Below, piece after piece: positions 48,287 to 56,164 of a DNA stretch of 64,000 nt. A program made the translations under genes and the position numbers. Each line of letters begins with the position of its first letter. Position 1 is the stretch's first letter. The notes beneath the pieces are model-generated. The model did no database searches, was not told the origin of the DNA, and worked only from the letters and a program-made list of their open reading frames with translations. Source of the stretch: Pseudomonas guariconensis (GTDB taxonomy: Bacteria; Pseudomonadota; Gammaproteobacteria; Pseudomonadales; Pseudomonadaceae); NCBI RefSeq assembly GCF_900102675.1, contig NZ_FMYX01000008.1, positions 199,172 through 263,171 on the forward strand, given 5' to 3'.

Positions 48287-48319
48287 AAGGCCGTTCCCAC
48301 GCCTGTGAGGAACGGCCTT
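48287..48319. terminator. Terminator between DUF808 gene and Tsx-like gene
   Basis: AAGGCCGTTCC and GGAACGGCCTT form a perfect 11-base stem with an 11-base loop, between convergent genes. The pairing extends outward as GCAGCCCAG against CTGGGCCGC, a larger REP-like cruciform. Confidence 0.8.
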
Positions 48320-48356
48320 GTTGCGACTGGGCCGCGCAGCAGCCCCTCCACTCAGA

Positions 48357-49139
48357 TCAGAAGTGATACTTGAGCAGGAAGCTCATGGTGTTCTGATCGG
48401 TGGTGAAGCCATCGCTGTCTTTGATGCCGTACTTGTTCTTCCAGTAGTCGTACTCGATACCTACGTACAACTGCTTCTCGCCCACCTTCAGCGCCTTGCC
48501 CAGGTCGTACTTGACCTGCGGATTGAAGTGCAGGTTCGCGTGGTAGTCGCCACGGCGGTTCTCGTCGTTGTCCACGACCCAGTCCATGAAGCCGTCGATG
48601 AGGATGTCCGACGAACCTACGGGAATGGTGTAGGACCAGACCGGGGTGATCTGCCAGACGTTGTCACCCGGACGGCTGCCGTCGGTAGTGCGCTGGTAGA
48701 AGTTCAGCTGGAAGTAGTCAAAGCCTGGGATGGCCAGGTCGAAGCCGGGACCGATCAGGTAGGACTCGGTGTCGCCCTCGCCGAACTCATAGGTCATGGC
48801 CAGCAGCACGTCCTTGATCGGGCCGAACTCGAGCTTCTGGTCGAAGATCTTGCCGAACGACAGACGCGGGCTGATCTCGCCGTAGTAGGTGTTGGGGCCG
48901 TTGTTCGCGTCTTTCTTGCCTTGGTAGAAGATCTTGTCGACGAAGATGAAGTTATCGCCGTACTTCCACCCGTCGGCATGTTCGAAGGTGACGGTCTGTT
49001 GGGTTTCAGGATTCACCTTGAAGTTCTTGCCCCACAGGTAGGTGAGGCTGTTGTTCTGCCATTGCAGCAGATCGCCGGCGAAGCTGGCACCGGAAGCCAG
49101 CAGGCCGCCGGCAAGAATCAGGCTGTTGATGGTACGCAT
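48357..49139 (-). CDS. Tsx/OmpK-like outer-membrane nucleoside channel
   Basis: A 260-residue outer-membrane beta-barrel of the nucleoside-specific channel (Tsx/OmpK) family: signal peptide MRTINSLILAGGLLASGASF ending AGD, then LLQWQNNSLTYLWGKNFKVN, the repeated strand pattern (YGEISPRLSFGKIFDQKLEF) and the barrel-closing C-terminal LLKYHF with a terminal Phe. It probably admits nucleosides or nucleobases for the purine genes next to it. It is similar throughout to the next gene (49493-50278). Confidence 0.93.
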   Translation of the reverse strand: MRTINSLILAGGLLASGASFAGDLLQWQNNSLTYLWGKNFKVNPETQQTVTFEHADGWKYGDNFIFVDKIFYQGKKDANNGPNTYYGEISPRLSFGKIFDQKLEFGPIKDVLLAMTYEFGEGDTESYLIGPGFDLAIPGFDYFQLNFYQRTTDGSRPGDNVWQITPVWSYTIPVGSSDILIDGFMDWVVDNDENRRGDYHANLHFNPQVKYDLGKALKVGEKQLYVGIEYDYWKNKYGIKDSDGFTTDQNTMSFLLKYHF

Positions 49140-49492
49140 TGCGCAGGTCGCTCCCTTGAGTGGATCTGTTGTCAGCGCTCTTGAGGCGCATTTTTTGTCT
49201 TTTGAGTCAGTTTTTTTCGATTGGCCACAGCTAATGGGCAAGAGCTGCGCCAACATTTCCGGTTGGTCACAACCATCCTGCTCGACTACGTTCTGAACGG
49301 ATGAAATGGGTGTTTCAGGCTGGCAACACGTTGGCCAACCGCCCTAATTCATTGACTGAGCGGTCAGTAAACGCGGGCAGGATCCTTCCTGCCCTGATCG
49401 AGGGGGCGCGCAGATTACCCACTTGCGCGCCCGGCCTCAAGTACTCCGTCCGGGAGTAACTATGGCATAAAACCTGAACTGCGAGTCAACTT
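49140..49492. promoter_or_regulatory. Region between the two Tsx-like genes
   Basis: No gene is seen in these 353 bases. TTGACTGAGCGGTCAG (49352-49367) has the length and arms of a RutR-type site (TTGAC...GGTCA). GGTTG-GTCA-CAACC (49261-49274) is a shorter inverted repeat. Confidence 0.5.
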
Positions 49493-50278
49493 TTAGAAGT
49501 GCACTTTCACCAGGGCACTGGTGACGCTCTGATTGCTGTCGATGTTGCCACTGTTGTCGATGCCGTACTTGTCTTTCCAGTAGCTGTATTCGATACCCAC
49601 ATACAGCTGCTTGGCGCCCCAGTTGAGCGCCTTGCCCAGGTCGTATTTGACCTGTGGGTTGAACTGCAAGTTAGCGTGGTAGGTACCACGACGGGTCTCG
49701 TCGTTGTCCACCACCCAGTCGATGTAGCCATCGATGAGGATGTCGGACTTGCCCACGGGGATGGTGTAGGACCAGTTAGGCGTGATCTGCCAGACGTTAT
49801 CACCCGGGCGGCTGCCTTCGGTATTACGTACATAGAAGTTCAGGTTGAAGTAGTTGAAGCCCGGCACGTTCAGGGCAAAGCCAGGACCGATCAGATAGGC
49901 TTCGTTGTCACCTTCACCGCGCTCGTAGGTCATGGCGATCAGCACGTCCTTGACCGGGCCGAACGAGAGGTTGCGGTCGAAGATCCGGCCCAGCGACAGG
50001 CGAGGGCTGAATTCGCCATAGTAGGTGGTAGGGCCTTTGCTGGCATCGGCCTGGCCGTTGTAGAAGGTCTTGTCGATGAACAGGAAGGTGTCGCCGTACT
50101 TCCACCGGTTGGCGTGTTCGAACGTCACCGTCTGCTGAATGCCTGGGTTGACCTTGAAGTCCTTGCCGTACAGGTAGGTCAGGCTTTCGCCGTGCCACTC
50201 CAACAAGTCGCCCGCGACAGCGGGGAGGGTGGCCAGCAGGCTGCTGCCCAGCAACAGGGACGAAGTGATGCGTTTCAT
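49493..50278 (-). CDS. Second Tsx/OmpK-like outer-membrane nucleoside channel
   Basis: A 261-residue barrel, paralogue of the previous gene: signal peptide MKRITSSLLLGSSLLATLPA ending VAGD, then LLEWHGESLTYLYGKDFKVN and the same GRIFDRNLSFGPVKDVLIAM pattern, with the C-terminal Phe (LVKVHF). Tandem duplication of such porins beside an NCS2 permease suggests uptake of several purine-type solutes. The NCS2 gene ends 134 bases upstream. Confidence 0.93.
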   Translation of the reverse strand: MKRITSSLLLGSSLLATLPAVAGDLLEWHGESLTYLYGKDFKVNPGIQQTVTFEHANRWKYGDTFLFIDKTFYNGQADASKGPTTYYGEFSPRLSLGRIFDRNLSFGPVKDVLIAMTYERGEGDNEAYLIGPGFALNVPGFNYFNLNFYVRNTEGSRPGDNVWQITPNWSYTIPVGKSDILIDGYIDWVVDNDETRRGTYHANLQFNPQVKYDLGKALNWGAKQLYVGIEYSYWKDKYGIDNSGNIDSNQSVTSALVKVHF

Positions 50279-50412
50279 GTTGAGATTCCCGGTTCTTGTT
50301 CTTGTTTGTGGTTTGTGACGCGCAAGCGCGCCCCCTGCGACCCACGTGCGTGGGTCACCGGTGTTGCGGTTACTGCATGAAAGAGCAGGGCGGCAGGATT
50401 GCCGCCCTTGGC

Positions 50413-51765
50413 TCAATGCTGGTGGGCTGCGTTATGCACGGCGCGCTCGGCGCCACCCAGGATGTTGAACAGCAGGTTCAGCACCAAGGCGCTGACCGTT
50501 GCCATGGCGATACCACTGTGGGTGATGGGTTCCATCCAGTGCGGCATCTGCGCGAAGAACTCCGGACGGACCACAGGGATCAGGCCAAAGCCCACGCTGA
50601 CTGCGACCAGCAGCTGGTTGCGGCGGTCGGAGATGTCCGCTTCCTGAAGGATCTTGATCCCTGTGGCCGTGACCATGCCGAACATGGCGATGGACGCGCC
50701 ACCCAGTACAGCGGGCGGGATCGAGGCGATCAGGAAGGCCGCCTTCGGCAGCAGGCTGAGCAGGATGAGCAGGGCGCCGGCGACGATGGTGACGTAGCGG
50801 CAGCGTACCCCGGTCATCTGCACCAGACCGATGTTCTGGGCGAAGGAGGAGTGGGTGAAGGTGTTGAAGAAACCTGCAACGAACGATGCACCGGCGTCGC
50901 ACATCAGGCCACGACGCAGCATGCCAGGGGTGACTTCACGGTCGGTGACCTTGCCCAGCGCAAGGAACATGCCGGTGGACTCGACGAAGATGATCACCAC
51001 CACCAGGCACATGGACAGGATCGGAGCCAGGCTGAAGGTCGGCATGCCGAAGTGCAGTGGGGTCACCACTTGCAGCCACGGTGCCTCGGACAGACCGGAA
51101 AGGTCCACCATGCCGATCGAACCGGCCAGGACGTAGCCCAGGCCCATGCCGACCAGCACCGAGACGTTGACCCAGAACCCCCGCATGAAGCGGTTGATCA
51201 GCAGGATCACAGCCAGCACCAGGCCTGCGACCAGCAGGTAGATCGGCGAGCCGAAGGTATCGGCTTCATGACCGCCACCGGCCCAGTTGACCGCAACCGG
51301 GAACAGCGAGAGGCCGATCGAGGTGATGACGGTACCGGTGACCAGCGGCGGGAAGAACCGCACGACCTTGGACATGAACGGGGCGATCAGCATGCCGAAG
51401 AACCCGGCGGCGATGGTCGCGCCGAAGATCCCCTGCAGGCCTACGCCGGGCATGCCGGCCATGGCGACCATGCTGCCGACGGCAGCGAAGCTGGCACCCA
51501 TCATCACCGGCATGCGAATGCCGACGGGACCGATACCGAACGATTGGACCATGGTGGCAACGCCAGCGACCAGCAGGTCGGCGTTGATCAGGAAAGCGAC
51601 TTCTTCACGAGACAGTCCGGCGGCCTGGCCGATGATCAAAGGCACGGCAATCGCACCTCCGTACATCAGCAGTACATGTTGCAGACCCACCAGGATCAGT
51701 TGGAACAGGGGCAGAGGCTGTCGTGGGGGCGCAACGGGGATGTACGCCTTGCGGGACTCGGACAT
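50413..51765 (-). CDS. NCS2 family xanthine/urate permease
   Basis: A 450-residue nucleobase:cation symporter-2 with about 14 hydrophobic segments. Conserved pieces: LVGLQHVLLMYGGAIAVPLI, the LVAGVATMVQSFGIGPVGIR motif, and GMFLALGKVTDREVTPGMLR with the substrate-binding region FVESTGMFLALG. Its position among urate-degradation genes suggests urate or xanthine import. Exact specificity cannot be read from sequence here. Confidence 0.92.
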   Translation of the reverse strand: MSESRKAYIPVAPPRQPLPLFQLILVGLQHVLLMYGGAIAVPLIIGQAAGLSREEVAFLINADLLVAGVATMVQSFGIGPVGIRMPVMMGASFAAVGSMVAMAGMPGVGLQGIFGATIAAGFFGMLIAPFMSKVVRFFPPLVTGTVITSIGLSLFPVAVNWAGGGHEADTFGSPIYLLVAGLVLAVILLINRFMRGFWVNVSVLVGMGLGYVLAGSIGMVDLSGLSEAPWLQVVTPLHFGMPTFSLAPILSMCLVVVIIFVESTGMFLALGKVTDREVTPGMLRRGLMCDAGASFVAGFFNTFTHSSFAQNIGLVQMTGVRCRYVTIVAGALLILLSLLPKAAFLIASIPPAVLGGASIAMFGMVTATGIKILQEADISDRRNQLLVAVSVGFGLIPVVRPEFFAQMPHWMEPITHSGIAMATVSALVLNLLFNILGGAERAVHNAAHQH

Positions 51766-51800
51766 GCAGCACCTCGAGTTTTGTTTTTATTCTCGGATCC

Positions 51801-51923
51801 AAGCCGCGAGCTTCAAGCGGCAAGCTTTAAAAAAGCTTGGGGTTCCCGCTTGAGGCTCAGGGCTCGATGCTTGCTTGTTACCTACTACTTACAGCTTGAG
51901 GTTTGAAGCTTGCAGCTTCGATC
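51801..51923. repeat. Dispersed GCTTGAAGC-type repeat between NCS2 and puuD genes
   Basis: It holds GCCGCGAGCTTCAAGCGGC, a perfect hairpin CAAGCTT-TAAAA-AAGCTTG (51821-51839), GCTTGAGGCTCAGGGCTCG and GAAGCTTGCAGCTTC. The same family as 41969-42044. Confidence 0.6.
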
Positions 51924-53250
51924 AGTTGACCGGAGCGCCTTTGGCGATCCAGGCACCGACCATGTTGCGTTCTTCCTGGGTCATCTGGGTGATGTTGCCC
52001 AGCGGCATGATCTGGCTGGCGACAGCCTGCGCCTGAATGCGCGCGGCCTGAGCCTGGATCTGCTGCGGAGTGTCGAACATCACGCCGGCGGGCGCAGCGC
52101 TGAACAGCGGGCTGGTCGGCTTGGCCGAGTGGCACACGGTGCACCGTTCCTGGATGACCGTGTGGATCTTCTCGAACCCACCCGGGGCGGCCTGGGCGGT
52201 TGCCTGGGCAGGAGCTTCGGCCGGGGCGGCAGGTGCCTGGGCAGCCTTGGCGGCGTCTTCGGCACGTTGCTCGGCAGCGGTCTTGCCACCGATGGCAGTC
52301 GCTGGCAGCGGTTGGTACTCGACCTTCGCCGCGGCTTGCTCAGGTGCGGTCGGCATCGGCTTGGGACCTGTCACGTAGGCCAGGCAGATCATTGCCAGGG
52401 CGCCGACAGGCAGGGTCCAGGCGTATTTGTTGCTTTCGTGACGGGTGTTGAAGTAGTGACGGATCAGTACCGCAGCCACTGCGATCCCGGCCAGGATCAG
52501 CCAGTTGTACTGGCTGCCATAGGTGCTCGGGAAGTGGTTGCTGATCATGATGAACAGCACCGGCAAGGTGAAGTAGTTGTTGTGGCGCGAACGCAGCAGA
52601 CCCTTGGCCGGCAGGACCGGATCAGGGGTTTCGTTCTTCTCGATGGCGGCCACCAGCTGGCGCTGGGCCGGCATGATGATGCGGAACACGTTGCCGACCA
52701 TGATGGTGCCGATGATCGCGCCGGTGTGCAGGTACGCACCACGACCGCTGAACACCAGGCTGAAGCCGAAGCAGGCCGCGATGATCAGCACGAACAGGAC
52801 GGCGCCGAGCAGGGCAGGGCGTTTGCCCAGGGGCGAATCGCACAGGAAGTCGTAGATGAACCAGGAGGCGACCAGCGAGCCGATACCGATGGCCACGCCT
52901 TCGGCACCGCTCAGGGTGCTGCCCGGTGCCAGCAGGTAGAGGCTCGGGTTCCAGTAGAACACCACGCAGAGCAGGGCGATACCGGACATCCAGGTGAAAT
53001 AGGCTTCCCATTTGAACCAGTGCAGGTTCTCCGGCATCTTCGGCGGTGCGAGCTTGTACTTCTCAAGGTGGTAGATACCACCTCCGTGGATGGCCCAGAG
53101 GTCACCCGACAGACCTTCGCGCGGATTGCTCCGGTTCAGGTTGTTTTCCAGCCAGACGAAGTAGAACGATGCACCGATCCAGGCGATACCGGTGATCATG
53201 TGAACCCAGCGAATGCTCAGGTTCAGCCATTCGTGAAGGTGTGCTTCCAC
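51922..53250 (-). CDS. puuD: Urate hydroxylase PuuD (membrane domain plus cytochrome c)
   Basis: A 442-residue fusion: about eight membrane segments beginning LNLSIRWVHMITGIAWIGAS, with FYFVWLENNLNRSNPREGLS, then a flexible Ala/Pro-rich linker (about 320-375), and a C-terminal class I cytochrome c with the haem motif CTVCH (in ERCTVCHSAKPTSPLFSAAP) and the axial Met in SQIMPLGNITQMTQEERNMV. PuuD oxidises urate to 5-hydroxyisourate and passes electrons to the respiratory chain, so it would depend on the ccm operon of this window for haem attachment. It starts with GTG 53250. Confidence 0.95.
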   Translation of the reverse strand: MEAHLHEWLNLSIRWVHMITGIAWIGASFYFVWLENNLNRSNPREGLSGDLWAIHGGGIYHLEKYKLAPPKMPENLHWFKWEAYFTWMSGIALLCVVFYWNPSLYLLAPGSTLSGAEGVAIGIGSLVASWFIYDFLCDSPLGKRPALLGAVLFVLIIAACFGFSLVFSGRGAYLHTGAIIGTIMVGNVFRIIMPAQRQLVAAIEKNETPDPVLPAKGLLRSRHNNYFTLPVLFIMISNHFPSTYGSQYNWLILAGIAVAAVLIRHYFNTRHESNKYAWTLPVGALAMICLAYVTGPKPMPTAPEQAAAKVEYQPLPATAIGGKTAAEQRAEDAAKAAQAPAAPAEAPAQATAQAAPGGFEKIHTVIQERCTVCHSAKPTSPLFSAAPAGVMFDTPQQIQAQAARIQAQAVASQIMPLGNITQMTQEERNMVGAWIAKGAPVN

Positions 53251-53295
53251 AGTATGTACCTCTTGCCGATCACCGAGACGATGACCGACCTTTTC

Positions 53296-53799
53296 TTATT
53301 GGTGGGGATTGAGGATCAGCATCTGATCCTCGGTGAAGTAATGCTCGTCGCAGTTGTTGCCGGAACCACTGCGATCAACCACCAGGAAATCATCCCGCTT
53401 TTCGATCGTCAGCACCGGGTGGTGCCAGACGCCGCGATGGTAATTAACGCCCTGCCTGCCATTACTGCGGAAGGCACGGACCAAGCCTGATACAGGTGCA
53501 TCGCCAACTGGCGCGACCACGATCAGAAAGGGGTTGCCGAGCAGCGGGATGAAAGCCTGGCTGCCCAGCGGATGGCGTTCCAGCATGCGTACGGTCAGTG
53601 GCATCTCCAGGGCATCGGCGCGGAAGATGCTGATGATCGCTTTGTCCTCGGGCTCGGCGGTTTCGACCGTGGCGAGCTTGTGGAAGCGCATGGTCGAACC
53701 GTTGTTGATCATGAAGTGGTCGCTGCCGTCGGTTTCGATCACGTCACCGAAAGGGGCGAAGGCTTCTTTGGTCAGGGGCTCGATCACTAAAGTGCGCAT
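53296..53799 (-). CDS. allA: Ureidoglycolate lyase AllA
   Basis: A 167-residue cupin-like enzyme that splits ureidoglycolate into glyoxylate and urea. Motifs: LTKEAFAPFGDVIETDGSDH, FIPLLGNPFLIVVAPVGDAP, GVNYHRGVWHHPVLTIEKRD and NNCDEHYF. Its product glyoxylate feeds gcl. It starts at ATG 53799 and lies 93 bases from uraD. In related pseudomonads, as I recall, the allantoicase gene lies between these two; it is not here. Confidence 0.95.
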   Translation of the reverse strand: MRTLVIEPLTKEAFAPFGDVIETDGSDHFMINNGSTMRFHKLATVETAEPEDKAIISIFRADALEMPLTVRMLERHPLGSQAFIPLLGNPFLIVVAPVGDAPVSGLVRAFRSNGRQGVNYHRGVWHHPVLTIEKRDDFLVVDRSGSGNNCDEHYFTEDQMLILNPHQ

Positions 53800-53892
53800 G
53801 CGGTTATCTCTTTGTTCTGTGTTCTGTTTAGGGTGTGGGCCGAGCCCCGGGGCGAGTGTGTCGCGCGCTCGGGGCGGCCATCGCACCATCTT

Positions 53893-54408
53893 TTAAAGTT
53901 GCAGCAGGCGGAACAGGGCGATCAGGTTGATCTGCGCCAGGGCTTCCTTGAATTCGGCATCGGCGTCGTTGTGGATGCGCTTTTCGAAAGCGGCCAGGAT
54001 CTGGTGCCGGTTGCTGCCTTTGACCGCCATGATGAACGGGAACTTGAACTTGGCCTTGTAGGCGTCGTTGAGTTCGGTGAAACGGGCGAACTCTTCGGCG
54101 GTGCACTGGTGGATCCCGGCGCCGGCCTGTTCATTGGTGCTGGATTCGGTCAGCTCGCCCTGGATGGCGGCCTTGCCGGCCAGGTCCGGGTGAGCGTTGA
54201 TCAGCGCCAGTTGATCCTCATGGTTGGCGCTGAGCAGGATGTCGCTCATGCGCTGGTGCAGCGCCTCGATCTCGTCCAGTTCGCCCAGCTGACCCAGGTC
54301 GTAGGCTTTTTCTGCAACCCACGGCGAGTGCTCATAGATGTCGGCGAAGGCCTTGACGAAGGCGTCGCGGTCCAGGGTCGATGGCTTGAGGGTCTTGAAA
54401 GCGGTCAT
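53893..54408 (-). CDS. uraD: OHCU decarboxylase UraD
   Basis: A 171-residue helical enzyme that decarboxylates 2-oxo-4-hydroxy-4-carboxy-5-ureidoimidazoline to (S)-allantoin. Motifs: LDRDAFVKAFADIYEHSPWV, LALINAHPDLAGKAAIQGEL with the catalytic His, ESSTNEQAGAGIHQCTAEEF, LNDAYKAKFKFPFIMAVKGS and ILAAFEKRIHNDADAEFKEA. Its ATG overlaps the puuE stop by one base. Confidence 0.95.
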   Translation of the reverse strand: MTAFKTLKPSTLDRDAFVKAFADIYEHSPWVAEKAYDLGQLGELDEIEALHQRMSDILLSANHEDQLALINAHPDLAGKAAIQGELTESSTNEQAGAGIHQCTAEEFARFTELNDAYKAKFKFPFIMAVKGSNRHQILAAFEKRIHNDADAEFKEALAQINLIALFRLLQL

Positions 54409-55334
54409 CAGGCGTTCTCGTTCTTGTACGGGTGGGTGGCGTGCCAGTGGCGGGCGATGTCCACGCGGCGGGCGAACCAGACCTGGTCATGGCTCTTGGC
54501 GTATTCGACGAAGCGCTTGAGCGCAGCCAGGCGAGCCGGGCGGCCGACCAGGCGGCAGTGCAGGCCGATCGAAAGCATCTTCGGCGCCTCGGCGCCTTCT
54601 GCGTAGAGCACGTCGAAGGCGTCCTTGAGGTACTGGAAGAACTGTTCGCCGCAGTTGAAGCCCTGGACCTGGGTGAAGCGCATGTCATTGGTGTCCAGGG
54701 TGTAGGGGATCACCAGGTGCGGCTTGCCGGTCGGGTTGTTCGGCTCCCAGTAGGGCAGGTCATCGTCGTAGGTGTCGCTGTCATAGAGGAAGCCACCTTC
54801 CTCCATCACCAGGCGGCGGGTGTTCGGGCCGGTGCGGCCGGTGTACCAGCCCAGCGGACGCTCACCGGTCAGTTCGGTGAGGATGCGGATGGCCTCGAGC
54901 ATGTGCTCGCGCTCTTGCTGCTCATCCATGTACTGGTAGTCGATCCAGCGGTAGCCGTGGCTGCAGATCTCATGGCCGGCTTCGACCATGGCGCGGATCA
55001 CATCGGGGTGGCGTTGGGCAGCCATGGCCACAGCGAAGATGGTCAGCGGAACGCCGGTTTCCTTGAACAGCTTGAGCAGGCGCCAGACGCCGGCGCGGCT
55101 GCCGTATTCGTAGAGCGACTCCATGCTCATGTTGCGCACGCCTTGCAGAGGCTGAGCGGCAACCATCTCGGACAGGAAGGCTTCGGATTCCTTGTCACCG
55201 TGCAGGACGTTGCGTTCGCCACCTTCTTCATAGTTGAGCACGAAGGACAGAGCGATGCGTGCGTTCCCTGGCCAGTGCGGGTGAGGTGGGTTGTTGCCGT
55301 AACCGATCAGGTCGCGAGGGTAGTCAGCGCTCAC
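54408..55334 (-). CDS. puuE: Allantoinase PuuE (polysaccharide deacetylase-like)
   Basis: A 308-residue polysaccharide-deacetylase-family allantoinase: YPRDLIGYGNNPPHPHWPGN, IALSFVLNYEEGGERNVLHG, the metal-binding HEICSHGYRWIDYQYMDEQQ region, then GWYTGRTGPNTRRLVMEEGG and LSIGLHCRLVGRPARLAALK. PuuE opens (S)-allantoin to allantoate. It starts at GTG 55334 with AAGGAAG ahead. A TTGTATACAA palindrome lies 78 bases before the start. Confidence 0.95.
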   Translation of the reverse strand: MSADYPRDLIGYGNNPPHPHWPGNARIALSFVLNYEEGGERNVLHGDKESEAFLSEMVAAQPLQGVRNMSMESLYEYGSRAGVWRLLKLFKETGVPLTIFAVAMAAQRHPDVIRAMVEAGHEICSHGYRWIDYQYMDEQQEREHMLEAIRILTELTGERPLGWYTGRTGPNTRRLVMEEGGFLYDSDTYDDDLPYWEPNNPTGKPHLVIPYTLDTNDMRFTQVQGFNCGEQFFQYLKDAFDVLYAEGAEAPKMLSIGLHCRLVGRPARLAALKRFVEYAKSHDQVWFARRVDIARHWHATHPYKNENA

Positions 55335-55723
55335 TGCAGTCTTCCTTCTTGTACGTTAGTGCGGGTGGTGGGCGGACCGCGTCGGGATGTCGCACCACCG
55401 GATGAGGGTGATTGTATACAAGTTCTGAAATCATTTGTAAGCCTGTTTTTCCGCATTTCTTCCCTTTTGTCGGCTGGGAATGGGTTGCAAGAAACCTGCC
55501 TGAACGGTCAGATAACGACATTGAGGTCGGCATGGGGCCTGTCTTTGCGGTGAATGCCGTATTTATCGAGAGGGCGAGAGGGTTGTGCAAGAGGGGTTCA
55601 AAAAATTGTGTACAATTTATCGAGAAAGTGTCTTAATGGCGCCATTCCAGCACACCGCAGGCCCTTGGCGCGGTGATTGCCGTGTATTTTTTGCCCACGC
55701 ATACGACAAGAGGCGACAAGCAA
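55335..55723. promoter_or_regulatory. Divergent regulatory region between puuE and hiuH
   Basis: No gene is seen. TTGTATACAA (55412-55421) faces puuE and TTGTGTACAA (55606-55615, within ATTGTGTACAAT) lies 109 bases before hiuH. CTGAACGGTCAG (55500-55511) resembles the RutR-like arm at 49356. Two operators of the same family flank the two divergent genes. Confidence 0.6.
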
Positions 55724-56077
55724 ATGGGACGTTTGACCACACACGTACTGGATGCCGCTCACGGCTGCCCGGGCAGCTCGATCAAGGTTGAGCTGTACCG
55801 TGTCGAAGGCCAGCAACTGGAGCTGGTGAACACTGCCCTGACCAACAGCGATGGCCGCGTCGACGCGCCGCTGCTGCAGGGTGAAGACTACCGCACGGGT
55901 GTTTACCAGCTGCAATTCAGCGCCGGTGACTACTACCGCGCCCGTGGCGTGAAATTGCCGGAGACCGCATTCCTGGATGTGGTCGTCCTGCGCTTCGGTA
56001 TCGATGAGAAGCAAGAGCACTACCACGTGCCGCTGCTGATCTCGCCGTACAGTTACTCGACCTATCGTGGAAGCTAG
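55724..56077 (+). CDS. hiuH: 5-Hydroxyisourate hydrolase HiuH (transthyretin-like)
   Basis: A 117-residue transthyretin-like enzyme that hydrolyses 5-hydroxyisourate, the PuuD product, to OHCU, the UraD substrate. Motifs: LTTHVLDAAHGCPGSSIKVE, RVDAPLLQGEDYRTGVYQLQ, HYHVPLLISPYSYSTYRGS. The C-terminal YRGS tetrapeptide and the His of THVLD are catalytic features of the family. Start ATG 55724; the upstream in-frame GTG 55673 codes for a non-family extension. A strong terminator follows. Confidence 0.96.
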   Translation: MGRLTTHVLDAAHGCPGSSIKVELYRVEGQQLELVNTALTNSDGRVDAPLLQGEDYRTGVYQLQFSAGDYYRARGVKLPETAFLDVVVLRFGIDEKQEHYHVPLLISPYSYSTYRGS

Positions 56078-56110
56078 TTGGTCGCTAGAAGAATCTTCGT
56101 AGGTCCTTAT

Positions 56111-56141
56111 GCCCGCTCTCACACTGGCGGGCTTTTTTTTG
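56111..56141 (+). terminator. Intrinsic terminator of hiuH
   Basis: GCCCGC-TCTCACACTG-GCGGGC followed by eight T residues, a classic intrinsic terminator on the plus strand, 34 bases after the hiuH stop and just before the convergent membrane fusion protein gene ends. Confidence 0.9.
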
Positions 56142-56164
56142 CCTGCTGTTTGGCAACTGCCTGT

